From Poronia punctata (Eukaryota > Ascomycota > Sordariomycetes > Xylariales > Xylariaceae): a stretch of 64,000 nucleotides of DNA. The notes beneath the pieces were generated by a model. That model ran no database searches, had not been told where the DNA came from, and saw only the letters and a program-made list of their open reading frames with translations. The translations under genes were made by a program, and so were the position numbers. Below are positions 12,255 to 23,839 of this stretch, in pieces (within the stretch, counting starts at the first letter, position 1; every line of letters begins with the position of its first letter). The stretch spans positions 97,649 through 161,648 of the forward strand of contig MU401531.1 of NCBI GenBank assembly GCA_022579005.1. The letters run 5' to 3'.

Positions 12255-13107
12255 ATCATATACCTAAACCTTGAGTTTGCTGTATGATATGAAAAATCCA
12301 ATATCCTTATTATTATTCTATCTCTCACAAAATAAGGGGCAAAGGTTTTCCTACCTATTATTTATTTTCCCTTTGTCTTACCTACCTACCTTACCTACCC
12401 ATCCAGTCTAGATCAACATCCTTGTACATACGACAAGACAAGACATACCTACATTAAACTTATAATTCCAAAATGATAGTCATGTGTGTCTCTAGTTTTT
12501 CGTCGACGGAGATATCACGTTACGTTTGCGGGAACGCTTGTCCATCCTGCCCCCTTTTTGCTATCCAGTTACGTTGCCCTGTATTCTCGTCATAACTTTA
12601 TAGACTCGAGGTAAAGGGGGTCCAGTCATACAGTAGAGGATGTAGGTCTCTTTACGGATTGTCGACAGTCTGATGAATCACTCAATGTAAAGATATCCAG
12701 TATGATAACGGGGTGGCTATACTCGGGAATAGGCACATGTACCATATGTACTTATATATATAGCCTCATCCCAACGTAAGCATATCTATGTGTCCTAATA
12801 AAAGGTTGCATGTCCATATAGACATCGACCCTGCCATTCATCTTTGAGACCAGCATAGTAGTATCGTGTTGCTTGTTGCACTGAAAGATGTCCCAATCCA
12901 ATTCAATATCCAATATAGCTTCCGAAACGAAAGGGGGACGCATGGGCCCTCATAACCATTTCCAATGTTCCCTCTGCTTGTTTTCTAGTTTGGGTAGTTT
13001 ACCTGGTATCATGTCTTACGCTGTCTACGAGTTGTACTCGGCCTTTTTCTTCTTTCTTTTCTTCCCACATTCTCTTTTCTCTCGTGTTCCCTTTCACCTC
13101 ATCAAGC
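12255..13107. other. Intergenic between convergent genes
   Basis: Non-coding region between the mitochondrial protein gene (+) and SER2 (-), containing both 3' regions. ACCTACCTTACCTACC microrepeats lie at about 12378-12402. No gene is seen. Confidence 0.5.
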
Positions 13108-14550
13108 TTATGCGGTAAGCAGATCGATCTCTTCACTAGTGAAACCGAACAAGTAGAGAAGATCGAGCAGAGAGTCGCTGTTCAAGCGCGCACTGGCCTC
13201 CATCTGCACGCGAGGTTTCGCGTTCCAGGCCACGCCGAGACCTGCCGTGCCCAGCATCAGCAGGTCGTTGGCACCATCACCCACGGCGACCACTTGTTCC
13301 AGCGACACGCCTTCCTTCTTGGCAATCTCCAAGAGGAGTTCCTGCTTGCGCTCCTTGCCGACGATCCTTCCGAGAACCTCGCCTGTCAGCTTGCCCGCAT
13401 CGTCTATTACGACTTCGTTGGCATGTGCATGATCGATGCCTAGCTCTCCCGCCAACCAGCTGGTGAGAGGCAAGAAACCACCGGATAGCACGGCCGTCTT
13501 GATCCCTAGTTTCTTGAAGGCCTTGATGAGTGCAGGAACACCGCGCGTTACGTCCAAGACGGGGCGGAGTTGCTCGAAGATAGTGGCAGGCAAGCCTTTC
13601 AGGAGAGTCACTCGCTCACGGAAGGCAGCATCGAACTCTAGTTCACCCAGCATGGCGCGATGAGTGATATCTGCCACCTTGGCCGCGAGATCGGGAGGGT
13701 CAGTAATGGTGGCAGCCAGAAGATCGATGACTTCCTGGGTGATGAGGGTACTATCCATGTCAAAGACTACCAAGCGGGGGTGTCGGCGCCAGATAGTGTC
13801 AGTCTGAAGAGCAACATCCACATTCCACTCCCGCTCGAAACGGTAGATCAGCTCGTGCTTCCGGAGGTCGGCCAAGGAGAGGTAATCGGGCGACGGAGCC
13901 GGACAAAGAGCCAGCTCCACCACTAGTGGGTGATCTGGATCATCGAGACAGCGGTGGGACGAGGTAGGTTCAACGTCATCTTGAGGCAGGGGAAAGCTTG
14001 ACATGAGCTGTAGGAAGGAAGTGATGCACATGGGAGAGACGTAGGACCCATATATATTATCCAACTGCTCGGGCTCGGCGGTGGCGGGGGGCTCAAGCGG
14101 GAACTTGTCCAGGTTGGTAGTTGGGGCAAAGTTGGCGGGGATGTCGGATGTAGAGGAGGTGCCGAGGCGCGGGGAAGCAGACACGCCGGCGTTCTGCGAC
14201 TTTGTCTTGTACATCAAGGTGGCAATGAGACGCTGGGATTTAACACCCTTCCTAGGCGCGCAGTTCGGATGGGAGAAATCATGGCTGAGACCTTCGATAA
14301 TTCGAGGCGGGGGATCGTCTTGGTTGGGCACGCCGTTGTAAGGACTGAACGGTTTGGGGGGGGAGACACGGACATCCTGGAGTTCTTGTATCACGGTATC
14401 TATGCCGAAGTGGCTCTCAGGCTGAACAGGGGAGCGATATTGCTGATGGTCGTTGAGGAACGAGCTGCTTCTCATAGAAGATGCAAGCTGAGGTCGAGAG
14501 GGGCGACCGCCCTGTTTGGAGGGGCTCTCTGGGGCATCCGTATTGTCCAT
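13108..14550 (-). CDS. SER2: Phosphoserine phosphatase (SerB/SER2)
   Basis: HAD-superfamily phosphatase catalysing the last step of serine biosynthesis, O-phosphoserine to L-serine, in the cytosol. Single exon, 480 residues. The HAD motifs are intact: DMDST at 264-268 (nucleophile Asp264 and acid/base Asp266), SGG at 356-358, a Lys in GKERKQ near 398-402, and GDGAND at 424-429. The N-terminal 260 residues are longer than in bacterial SerB: about 100 low-complexity residues, then a domain with ATLMYK and a SPMCITSFLQLMSSF segment, as in other filamentous fungi. The first in-frame ATG was taken. It converges with the gene ending at 12254. No intron is needed. Confidence 0.94.
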   Translation of the reverse strand: MDNTDAPESPSKQGGRPSRPQLASSMRSSSFLNDHQQYRSPVQPESHFGIDTVIQELQDVRVSPPKPFSPYNGVPNQDDPPPRIIEGLSHDFSHPNCAPRKGVKSQRLIATLMYKTKSQNAGVSASPRLGTSSTSDIPANFAPTTNLDKFPLEPPATAEPEQLDNIYGSYVSPMCITSFLQLMSSFPLPQDDVEPTSSHRCLDDPDHPLVVELALCPAPSPDYLSLADLRKHELIYRFEREWNVDVALQTDTIWRRHPRLVVFDMDSTLITQEVIDLLAATITDPPDLAAKVADITHRAMLGELEFDAAFRERVTLLKGLPATIFEQLRPVLDVTRGVPALIKAFKKLGIKTAVLSGGFLPLTSWLAGELGIDHAHANEVVIDDAGKLTGEVLGRIVGKERKQELLLEIAKKEGVSLEQVVAVGDGANDLLMLGTAGLGVAWNAKPRVQMEASARLNSDSLLDLLYLFGFTSEEIDLLTA

Positions 14551-17500
14551 CTTTAACTCGGATGATGGTATTTACTGGAGAAAAAAGGAACTGATAGAGA
14601 CGATGATGTAATGAAGGATCTGACAAGGCTATATCCTATACTCAGATCAAGAGAAGCAAACTTCAGACTGAAACTATCGCCCTTGCTAGCGAGTGAGGTT
14701 CCGATCTTATCTGCCAACCTACTCGGTAGGAAGGTACCACAGGGGCTAATTCTGCAAAACTACTGTAGGCAAGAGTACTTCTAGAAAAGTATAATTGCAC
14801 CACAACTAGCACAGGTAGGTACTACCTAACCTAGGTAGATAGTCTAGGAATACTGAGATGCCTATGGAAGTAGGCAGCCTCTCGGTCGGTAAGGAATGTC
14901 GTAGGTAATGTGGTTATAAGAGCCTACTTGAACTCCGAATTTGCTTGCGATCCTGTCCATGTAGCCTTGGCTGGATACTCTTGAAGGTTCGAAACTATAG
15001 GTTACGAGTACAGAGCCAGAGAGAACAGCACACACGATTAACCCCTCCAATGTCAGTATGGGGTGACCCCCCTCTGACTTGTCCTTGCCAAGCTAGCCCA
15101 CGTGAAAGGTTAGCTTGAGTTAGGTAAGTCGCATAGGACACCGCGTCATAGAACCCCAGTTTTAGCATTTTAGGAGGGGATCTAATCTTTATCCCGGCAT
15201 GCCCGGGCGGATTGGTCCGACCACGACAGGTTGGACGAAAAATATTTTTTCCCTGTGGAAATTGTGGCAGAGTGTGTGGCTTTGCTGCTTCCTTGCTATG
15301 ATGCTATCGCATAGGTACTCGTACTCGTAGGTATGCCGAGGGTGAGGCCGTGGCTAGTGCATACAAACTCACCGACAGGAAACGGCGGCAGGTGTGGTAT
15401 CCGTGACCCAAATGCCCGGGATTCGACGTGTACATATGTCAGTGTCGATCAGGAGTTCAGAGTATATTCAGCTCACATAGACCGTATCGTTGTATTATGT
15501 CTCGCGTATTGGACGACGATCAATCTATAATTGTGCGCATATCAACTGTAGCCGCATGAGATTGACAACCTCCCACGTTGAGGAGTTACACGTAAACGTC
15601 CGACGTATTCAAGTTTCCGTGGGCGGTTTGGTGCTTCGTTTCTGGCTTGGGTGAAAGATGGGCCGCGTGCCGATCCAACACAGTATACTAATTTGACGCC
15701 ACAGTACAAGACACTGTCAGGGTATCTGTCGTAGGCCTCTCAGCCAATGAGGAATGAATGCGGCTGTCGGGCGGCTCTGCTAGGTAGGCGCAATTTGCGC
15801 CAGATAACGCAAGCAACTGCAAGGTGACAACTACCGACTTCCGACGATTGCGTGAGCCATTCCCAACATCACCTGGTCAGACAACAAAGAGGAAAAGGAC
15901 CCAAGACCCAGACCCAAACACCATGTATGTACGCCTGCGAGCACGAGATAGGGACTGGGGAATTTCCGACAACCGAATTTTTGAAAATTGTGGGCTTTCA
16001 GTCTTAGAAGACTACGCCATTCTTTACCGCGATTGCGACATCGAGATTCGACGCCGCCGATTTTAACTTTACGGGTGCATTTGTCGCTTCTCGTCGCAGC
16101 CAGGGTACAAGCTGAATACATGCTGTACATGCTGCAAATGGACTTTGGGCTGTAATCACCTCTGGGAATGCGCTGACCGTACAACAATCGGCAGTTATCC
16201 AGGTAGTGCCCAACACCCCACAAGTGTTGCCCGGTGATGTCGAGGAGATATACTCGGAGCCCCGCAAAGATCATACAATACCGCAGCAATCAAGTGGTAG
16301 CTTCATGACTCGGCTTGACACAGAATACCATGTTGAATAAATAAATACCACTTAAATGGAGGGGGCGACGGACACCCGACAAATATGTTCCAAATGGCAA
16401 AGATACGGGCATGTCCGGTTCAGTTGGCCCGTCGATCCCAGGTCATCAAAAATCTCCCCATTTCTCCTGTCTCGCAGAGGGACGGCGTAGTATTCGACTA
16501 GTAAGGGCCGGATTTGTCACAGCCTGAAGTTGCCGGGTTGAGAGAGCTGAAAGCCCGCCTTTTATATTGTTGGCTCGCAGCGCCTTGGATGTTCTTTACC
16601 AAATAAACAACGCAATACTAGCTCGATATTAGAGACGCGAGGATTGGTATCCAAGGACGAAATGGTCTATTGGAGTTTAGTTACTCCCGGTTCTGTGGTT
16701 GGAGGGAGCGAGATTGCTGTAGGTGCATGCTCGCCAGATACGCTAACATCACGCAATTGCGCCCACGGCACCGATGCCTCCTCGCCATATCGAGTACCTA
16801 CTCAAGGTGCCTATTGATGGGTGGGATACAAAGATACAAAGTGACAAGACGACAAAAAACGGTCGGAAAATATAAAACAATAATCTTCTCTTTTGGGCAA
16901 CTCATATCACGCAATCTGAACCCAGCCTTAAATATGGCTCTAGCTGCCATAGCGTGGCAAATATTGACGAAATCGTCCACCCACAACCCCCCGGTCCCCA
17001 TGTCAAAAAGTCACTAAGGCTATCGGGATGCGAGATGCGGCTGACGAGATGTCACCATCGACGACTGACGGTAAAGCTACGGCCAGGACTAATCTATACA
17101 CCCCAACATTAGATGGTCTTGTCCAATGAGGAGCCCGGCCTTGCCGGCTACCGCAGATGTCGTGATCGGTCTCGAATTATTCTACTATGCGCTTCTGTCA
17201 CATCCCGGAGAAGCGGCGCCCTGTGTCTGCCAACAGTTCCGGTATATTGTCTCTGGCTAGGCACACCGTCGTTTCAATGATAGGCCACGATGGAGCCGAG
17301 CGATCGGTGATGTCGTTACAAATATGCTTGGAAATTTATTTAGTAAGTTTGGATGAACAGTATAGTGCAAAGACTCCCCCATCCGTCTTCTTCCCCTTTC
17401 GATATCATTACAAACAGGGTGTGAAACCAAACCCCCTCTTATAAACCCAGCAGAACAAAGGTTAAACTTTATAGTCCTCATTACTACTTCCTACCACTCT

Positions 17501-17843
17501 CGATAAGACTTATACCTAAAACCCCCATCTACTAGACGGACCTGACGCTTAACACATACTCATCTAAGCCTTGTGGGATACTTTTATATTATTTTACACA
17601 GTTTACTTTACTGCCTTGCAATTCTTGTATCAAAGGGTTCAAGTGCCGCTATCCTTCTCTCGTCTACTTGCTCTCTTTATTCCTAGCATAGAGACAAGTG
17701 CTTGAACACCGCTCTGTCGCCAGGAAACATAACATCAATCAGGGTGTCGGTGCTGGTCCACCCTCTTTAGAGTGACCTCCTCATCCTGTTCAACAATAGA
17801 CCTCGTCTCTTGAGACGGATATACACAACATACAGTAAACAAA
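14551..17843. other. 3.3-kb gene-free stretch
   Basis: No frame here has a recognisable domain, coding bias or coherent splice path. The longest are 152 aa (-) at 15831-16289 and 115 aa (+) at 16670-17017; both overlap other frames and read as random. TAGGTA/ACCTA microrepeats occur at 14805-14850. The last several hundred bases are the likely promoter of the PAPS reductase gene, and the first few hundred that of SER2. A non-coding RNA or a fast-evolving gene cannot be excluded. Confidence 0.5.
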
Positions 17844-18824
17844 ATGTCATCAATAACAAGCCAAGCCGTCGACCTGGCCAAGAAGCCACGGTCGCTAGAG
17901 AACGACGAGATCGAGTCAGGTTATGTATCGGCAAGCTCGTCACCTGAGGCCTCGACCGCCAGTCTTCATCAGATCGTCCTCACAAAGCCGCACCTACGGT
18001 TCATAAACCAACAGATGGAATCCATGACCGCCCTCGAACGACTACGCTTCTGCATTCGCCTATTCCCAAACTTATACCAGAGCACGGCCTTCGGGTTGAC
18101 CGGTCTCGTGACCATCGATATGCTTTCCAAGCTCGCCTCTGAGGATTCTTCACTCCCCCCGGTCGAAGCCATCTTCCTTGACACGCTATACCACTTCAAC
18201 GAGACGTACGAGCTCGTCTCCCGCGTGCAGGCAAAGTACCCCTCCGTACGGCTGCACGTGTACAAGCCCGATGGCACGGCCAGTGCAGCTGAATTCGAGG
18301 CTCAATACGGCGAGGGTTTGTACGACACGGCTCCGGAACTCTACGACTGGGTCGCCAAGGTGGAGCCCCAGCAGCGGGCATACTCAGACCTGGGTGTTGC
18401 AGCTGTCTTTACTGGTCGCCGGCGCAGCCAGGGCGGCGAGCGGGATAGGATCGGCTTCGTCGAGGTCGATGATGAGACGGGACTCATCAAGATCAACCCT
18501 CTTCTCGACTGGACATTCCCACAAGTTCGGTCTTATATCTCTGAGCACAACGTCCCTTACAACGAGCTCCTCGACCGCGGGTACAAGTCGGTCGGCGACT
18601 GGCACTCAACATCACCCGTCGGCGAGGGCGAGGACGAGCGCGCCGGCCGCTGGAAGGGACAGCAGAAGACGGAATGCGGCATCCATAACAAGAAGTCCCG
18701 GTATGCGCAGTTCTTGCAACAAGAACAACTAAAGGCGAAGAAGGACAGCGAGGACCTCTCCGCCAAACTTCAGCAAGTCGAGGCGGATAGGGAAAGAGCT
18801 GCTCGTTCGGTACCTGTCTCGTAA
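17844..18824 (+). CDS. MET16: Phosphoadenosine phosphosulfate (PAPS) reductase
   Basis: Reduces PAPS to sulfite using thioredoxin, in cytosolic sulfate assimilation leading to cysteine and methionine. Single exon, 326 residues. Family signatures: FGLTGLVTIDML at 83-94 (nucleotide-binding start of the adenine nucleotide alpha-hydrolase fold), FLDTLYHFNETY at 111-122, FTGRRRSQGGERDRI at 189-203, and the C-terminal catalytic ECGIH at 277-281 with Cys278. The iron-sulfur Cys pairs of APS reductases are absent, as expected for the PAPS type. The first 45 residues are a variable extension. The C-terminal 40 residues are a charged helix beyond the catalytic motif. The ATG has strong context (acaaaATG). 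Sulfur regulation by a CYS3/MET4-type factor is expected from family knowledge; I found no clear site. Confidence 0.95.
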   Translation: MSSITSQAVDLAKKPRSLENDEIESGYVSASSSPEASTASLHQIVLTKPHLRFINQQMESMTALERLRFCIRLFPNLYQSTAFGLTGLVTIDMLSKLASEDSSLPPVEAIFLDTLYHFNETYELVSRVQAKYPSVRLHVYKPDGTASAAEFEAQYGEGLYDTAPELYDWVAKVEPQQRAYSDLGVAAVFTGRRRSQGGERDRIGFVEVDDETGLIKINPLLDWTFPQVRSYISEHNVPYNELLDRGYKSVGDWHSTSPVGEGEDERAGRWKGQQKTECGIHNKKSRYAQFLQQEQLKAKKDSEDLSAKLQQVEADRERAARSVPVS

Positions 18825-19943
18825 GGCAGTAAACCAGAGTCGGGGCACACTTATCCTTTCCTCCAATCAATCAACCAACCCAACCCCCTTTTTTCATCGT
18901 CATCGACCCGCGACATTCCGGGGCTGTTTTCTTTCGGCATAATCACGAGCTTTACGACTACATTTTCAGGCGCATGCTATATCTTTGAAATTTTATGCGG
19001 CTCGTTTCTTTTTCATCCTTCGACACAAAAGCAGGGTAATTCCGCTGTCAAGTGGATCATAAGAGGTGGACGAAGGGGATCGACAACAAGCTCCTCTCCT
19101 AATCCACCTAACCTGTCTACGTCGCAACCGACCGAGAGTTGATCATAATCAGTTGCCTCTTTTCCCTTTACCGGCGAGGCGTTTCGGGGATAAAATAATG
19201 TCTTTCATGTTGCCTATTCCCTAGTGCATGATCCCGTCATTGGGAGATATTGCCCGTAGTTTTTTTCCTGTCAAAAACATTTTTCGTTACCTTCCATCCG
19301 TCCATTATATAGATGAGGCGGAGCTAGATAGGTGGAATGAATCATCGATAGATTATCTACCTACTTCAAGAATCTAAAGAAATTCGGCAAATAATTTAAG
19401 TATGTTGTTGTCCTTGAGATGAAATGAAATAAAATAATGAAAAGTCATGTTTACAAGCAAAAAGGGGTTTACCGGTATCTAAGATGGGTATTTCAACCAG
19501 CTCTTCAACAACTTTCCTTAAAAACATCGTCAGTCATAATTCCAAAAGGCATGAAATATACACAAGACAGTTAAACTGGGTAAGGAAATCTCTTGATAAG
19601 AATACAGGCTACAATAAAACAAAAACAACACGTATCTGCATATATACACATACATGTACATAGAGTACCAATACCAATAACAATACCGTACGTACAAGGA
19701 ATACCCAATACGCCCCGGACTTCAATCTTTCCTCTCAAAAGACCAACCAAACTTCCCCAATCAAACCAAATTCTCCTCATCCTCATCTTTCATCGCCTTC
19801 TTCATGACATTTCTCGCCAGACAACGAAATATGTCTGACGACTTCCCCTATCTTCAAGTTTTTCAAGTGATCATCCAAACCTAGGAAACTGAGCAGCAGT
19901 GGGCTTTTTTCCATCACAGACACAAAGGAGGAGTGTCTGATAT
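18825..19943. other. Intergenic between convergent genes
   Basis: 3' regions of MET16 (+) and of the acidic protein gene (-). The short frames at 19571-19838 are low-complexity and overlap on both strands. No gene is seen. Confidence 0.5.
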
Positions 19944-20054
19944 CTAACGCATTGGGGGCGGGTTCAAAAATTGGGTTAATGCTGCCTCTAGTCTACTGAA
20001 TAAGTCGTCGGGACTATTCGCAGCAGTAGTTTCCGGTTCTTGTGCAGACAGCTC
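19944..20054 (-). other. In-frame continuation after the TAG, carrying a second copy of the C-terminus
   Basis: Directly after the TAG at 20055-20057 the same frame stays open for 36 codons to a TAG at 19944-19946. It reads NSPDDLFSRLEAALTQ, close to [15 protein letters not shown] just before the first stop. The repeat period is about 110 bp. This is either a former C-terminus cut off by a nonsense change or a tandem duplication in the 3' UTR. Confidence 0.6.
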
Positions 20055-22020
20055 CTACATGCCTGACACATTATTTTCGGGTCCATGTTGGTCTAATGCT
20101 GCCTCTAATCCACTGAATAGGTCGGGGCTATTCGCTGTTTCCGGTTGTGTTGGAGGCTGATGAGATTCTTCTTCCCTTTCTTTTTTCTCTTCTTCCCCTG
20201 TGTTGTTGGTATTGGTATTGGTATAAGGAGCTTTGGTGGGACTGTCGACGATGGATGCTGGGGTTTTTTCCTTGAAATCTGATGTTTCTATTGAAGCTTT
20301 TACATCCGTCTCGGTCTCTTTTTCTTCGACTGGGGCGGATGGTGCTGCTTCGATGGTTATTGTTGTCGTAACGGTCGGTTCTTCGGGCTCTGTTGAAGGG
20401 GGCGGAGGAGGTGCAGTCCCTGATGGATTTTCTGGTTGCGCAGGGGTATAATCCGACATTTCTACGTCAAAATCCAGTGATGCATCACCAACTGACAATG
20501 GACCACCCGCAATGGTAGCATCCATAGACATTGGCATGCTAACGGGGGCTTCTGTCGATTGAGGTGTTGGTTCGGTGTTGCTCAGACCCGTTGATGACGG
20601 CGCATTTTCTTGCACTGGTGAATAGTGGTCTCCACTAGGGGGTGACTGTGCAAAGACGACGTTCTTCAAGGGACTCCCTTCGATATGGGACTGGGGCAGT
20701 TGCGGTGCGGAAAGATGAGAATGCGCAGAGGCCAGTACCGGCTGGTCTGTCGCTCTAGTGAGATCCTCGACCGGAGTCTGTGATGGCGTGATATCCATCT
20801 GATCGGATTTGGCCTCGCTGTCGGCTCGAGACGCCGGAGTATTACCGGCATCCTGACCTTCGTCCCCTTCCTCGTCGTCGTCGCCCTCCTCGCCGTCTTC
20901 TTCGCCATCGTCGCCTTCGTCATCATCGGCCATTTCGCTATCGTTATTTTTAGATGCGTCGTCGCTTGGCTTTGAGCCCTAGATCGTGTTAGTAGGTGGT
21001 CTGTGTCTAGCTGCCACGGGTCAGATACTTACATCCATCCCTGAGGCCTGTACACCTGGTGCGGGTGCTGCAGTGGCAAGGTTAGTTGCGCCCGGCGCTG
21101 GATTCACGGGTAGAGGCAACTTCTTCCGACGGCCTCTACCAGGCCCCTTGGGCTTCCGCTTCGGAGGCGGTGGGCGCTTTCGGACAGGTGTAGCCGATGC
21201 CGACGCATCGCCTGTCGCGCTTGAAGGAGGCAAAGCCACGACGGTCGTCGATATGATTTCTCCATCGACAGACTGTCCCTCGGTGAGGGTGACTTCTTGC
21301 GTATAAGGATTGCCGGCAGCATCGATGCGACGAACCGTAGCCTTGGTCACGGTCGGGCCAGGAGCGGCACCGGCTGGCAAACTAGACGATAGCGTAATCG
21401 TGCCTTTCCTCCTCTTGGCCAAATGTGAGACGGTAGGGTTTTCCGAGTTGCGCGGTACCTGTTTCCAAACTTTGACTAGGAAACCCTTGCTGCTGGGGTC
21501 TTCTTCCTTCTTGTCGTTCTTCTCGGCAACGGTGGGATCGATCTCGGCTTCCTCTTCCTCGGCTGGTGTGGGCCGGTTATATAACGCGCCCGAACGGGCG
21601 GCGCGCAATAATGCTTGGGAGTGGGCAGGTAGTAAATGGGAGTCTTTCGGCATGCCATGAGGAAGTTCGACGGCCCATATATCGTTCTTGCGGGTAGGGT
21701 CGGGTGGTGGCGGCGGCGTGATGTTTACCCATTCATGTCGCCATTGGCGAACAGGCAGTCCTACAGAATGCGCTTTAGTTTAAGGGGAACGGGTATTCAA
21801 TGCACTCATATGCGCTCCCTCGTATTTTGGGGGGGTTTAGGATAGAAGGCGACATACCCTCAAAGTCATCGTGCTCGGCGTACCCGCTGCGGTTGCCACG
21901 GCGTGTTTGGGTATTCTGACGGAACTGTAAGAGGGAAAGAGTCCGTCAGCGTTGGCTTCGTAAACAACTATAAGCAAACAAGATTGAAATAAAAATCAAT
22001 AATCATACGTTTGGAGGCAT
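20055..22020 (-). CDS. Acidic, Pro/Ser/Thr-rich probable nuclear protein, unknown function
   Basis: Four exons on the minus strand: 22020-22009, 21924-21858, 21760-21033 and 20978-20055, giving 576 residues. Donors are GTATGA, GTATGT and GTAAGT; acceptors are CAG, TAG and TAG; all junctions are in phase. The conserved-looking part is N-terminal: a short basic segment ([20 protein letters not shown]), [20 protein letters not shown], and then [10 protein letters not shown]. An A/T-hook-like basic stretch ([20 protein letters not shown]) suggests a nuclear, DNA-binding or chromatin role (inference). It is followed by a long Asp/Glu run ([20 protein letters not shown]) and low-complexity sequence. 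The C-terminus ([15 protein letters not shown]) is duplicated immediately downstream in the same frame beyond the TAG; see findings. I cannot name the family. Confidence 0.75.
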
Positions 22021-23185
22021 CCTAGCAGACCAAGCCTCGTTTGCCCAAGGTGATTAGATGTAGAGACGCCAAATGCTGCAATACTGAAACAGAGCTCAAA
22101 CTCGGAAGCAAACGAGCATGGTCTAAACAAAAGATGGCGTAATTAGTTCCCAATCACGATGTTTGCAAAAGTACTGTTATTACTTCTAAAAGAATTGGCG
22201 TTCAATTACACGAGAGAAAAAGGCAGATTTAGGATGTTGAATGTGGGAGCGGTGATATATGTTGGTGTCGCAAAAGTGGCAGGATGGTTATGTTTCTTGG
22301 TTACAGTCTGGAAACGCGCGGGATGCTTGACATACGAGGACATGGAATCAAAGTATGCTTCTAAAAGAATCTGACCAATCAGATGACGTGGTTTGGCTCT
22401 TTCCGTTGGATATCCAAAGCTGTAATAAAAGCCAAAAGGAAAGAAGCGAAAGTTGGAAGGAAAAGGTTAAAAACAGCAATTGAAGTTTTAATACTTCTGG
22501 TTATTAAATATAACATGTGGCTTTTGTAACAGATCTAAGCTTAATATGCGGGCGCTTGTATTCTCAAAGTTAAAACTGGTGATGTAGATGATGCCTGGAG
22601 TCTAACCCCCTTGCCCCCTGCCAATCTGCGAACGAGTAAACCGACCATCTCGATATCTTTCATTTTTCATCGCTACAACAAGCTATTAGACAAAAATAGC
22701 AAAAGCCGTCTTTAGATATCTTGAATGAAACCTGTCTCTATATCGGTTAAAACCCTCTCGAGTGATCATAGTAATAGAGCAATAGGCATGCTCATGTAGA
22801 TATACGTGTATCAGACACCCCTTATTCCACATTTCTGGTTCCCCGCGTACCATGATATTTCTAAGCCTCGCGTACAAAGACGGGACTTGTAGGATAGCAA
22901 GTCCAGAATACTTACACGCTGTAGAGTACATTTGACCACTTGTCGCTTGCTTGATACATACGAGCAGAGAATCGTGGGGGCTTTATGCCATAAGCAGCTC
23001 GAAAGATGGCTTCTGGATGCATTTCCTCTGATGTACAATTATTTTTTGTATATGATATCTTGTGATAGTACACGGATATAGCACGCATCCGAGCTAGGTT
23101 AGAGAACCTCAACCCATTACGCAGAGCGCAGATTCCTGGTCAAACACTGCCCCAAAACATCAACTTCGCCGCCCCAGAAATAATC
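22021..23185. other. Intergenic, no supported gene
   Basis: Upstream region of the acidic protein gene and 3' region of ISD11. The short overlapping frames (22159-23112) show no domain. No gene is seen. Confidence 0.45.
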
Positions 23186-23839
23186 TTAGTCCCATCTAGT
23201 AGAATATGTCAGCAAAGTTGTATCGTGTCATCGTTTCTTGTTTCAAGAAAGACTGACCCTGTATCCTTTTGCCTTGAGATATCTCCCGACTTGCCGCTCT
23301 GTTTGCCCTATAAATCAAGCCTCATTAGCCAACCAGCCAGCCGGCTACTGCCGTACCTTATTCCAAGGAGAACATACCGCCATGCCTCCCTCCACAACCA
23401 GCCGATCGATCTGATAAAACTGGCTGACGACAGTTTGCCTCTGGAAAAGAAAAAACCAAGTCAGCAAGCACTTCCCCGATCCCTCTCTCTTCGAAGCGAA
23501 CCCCAGCGAACCCCAGCCGTACCTGCATAACCTGTAACTCCTTCAATCCTTTCTGAACCAAATCTTGTATTTGCCTCGGATCCTCGACCGTCTTGTTCTC
23601 GCGGAATGCGTCTCTCGTCCGTCGTTTCGCGTATTCGCGGAAATTGTAGGATTGGAATTTATCGCCCGTGCGGAGGAGTTGTCGGTACTATTGCGCGCCA
23701 TCAATCAACCCCTCAGTTAGTAATTAGAAATGAAGAGGGCGGACGGGCAGGTAGGTAAATGGGTAGGTTGGTAGTCTAAACGTACCAAGGACCGGGCCTG
23801 TTGCGGCAGGTCGCCTTTGAGGGAGGAAACGATGGACAT
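23186..23839 (-). CDS. isd11: ISD11/LYRM4-like LYR-motif iron-sulfur biogenesis protein
   Basis: Small mitochondrial matrix protein that binds and stabilises the cysteine desulfurase Nfs1 (family knowledge). Five exons on the minus strand: 23839-23786, 23687-23523, 23440-23378, 23307-23258 and 23195-23186, giving 113 residues. The LYR tripeptide (residues 18-20) is split by the first intron: ARSL then YRQLLR. Then come [16 protein letters not shown] (34-49), [33 protein letters not shown] and a final RQKDTGWD. The last exon is only 10 nt and supplies the end of Gly, then Trp, Asp and stop. Skipping that intron would give an unrelated tail, so the DTGWD ending supports the model. Intron 4 uses the weaker donor GTCAGT. 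The start is the only ATG ahead of the LYR motif. Confidence 0.9.

Noticed and set aside
15831..16289. 152-residue minus-strand ORF in the 14.6-17.8 kb gap
   Set aside because: It overlaps other frames on both strands and shows no coherent secondary structure, domain or splice signals; probably chance.
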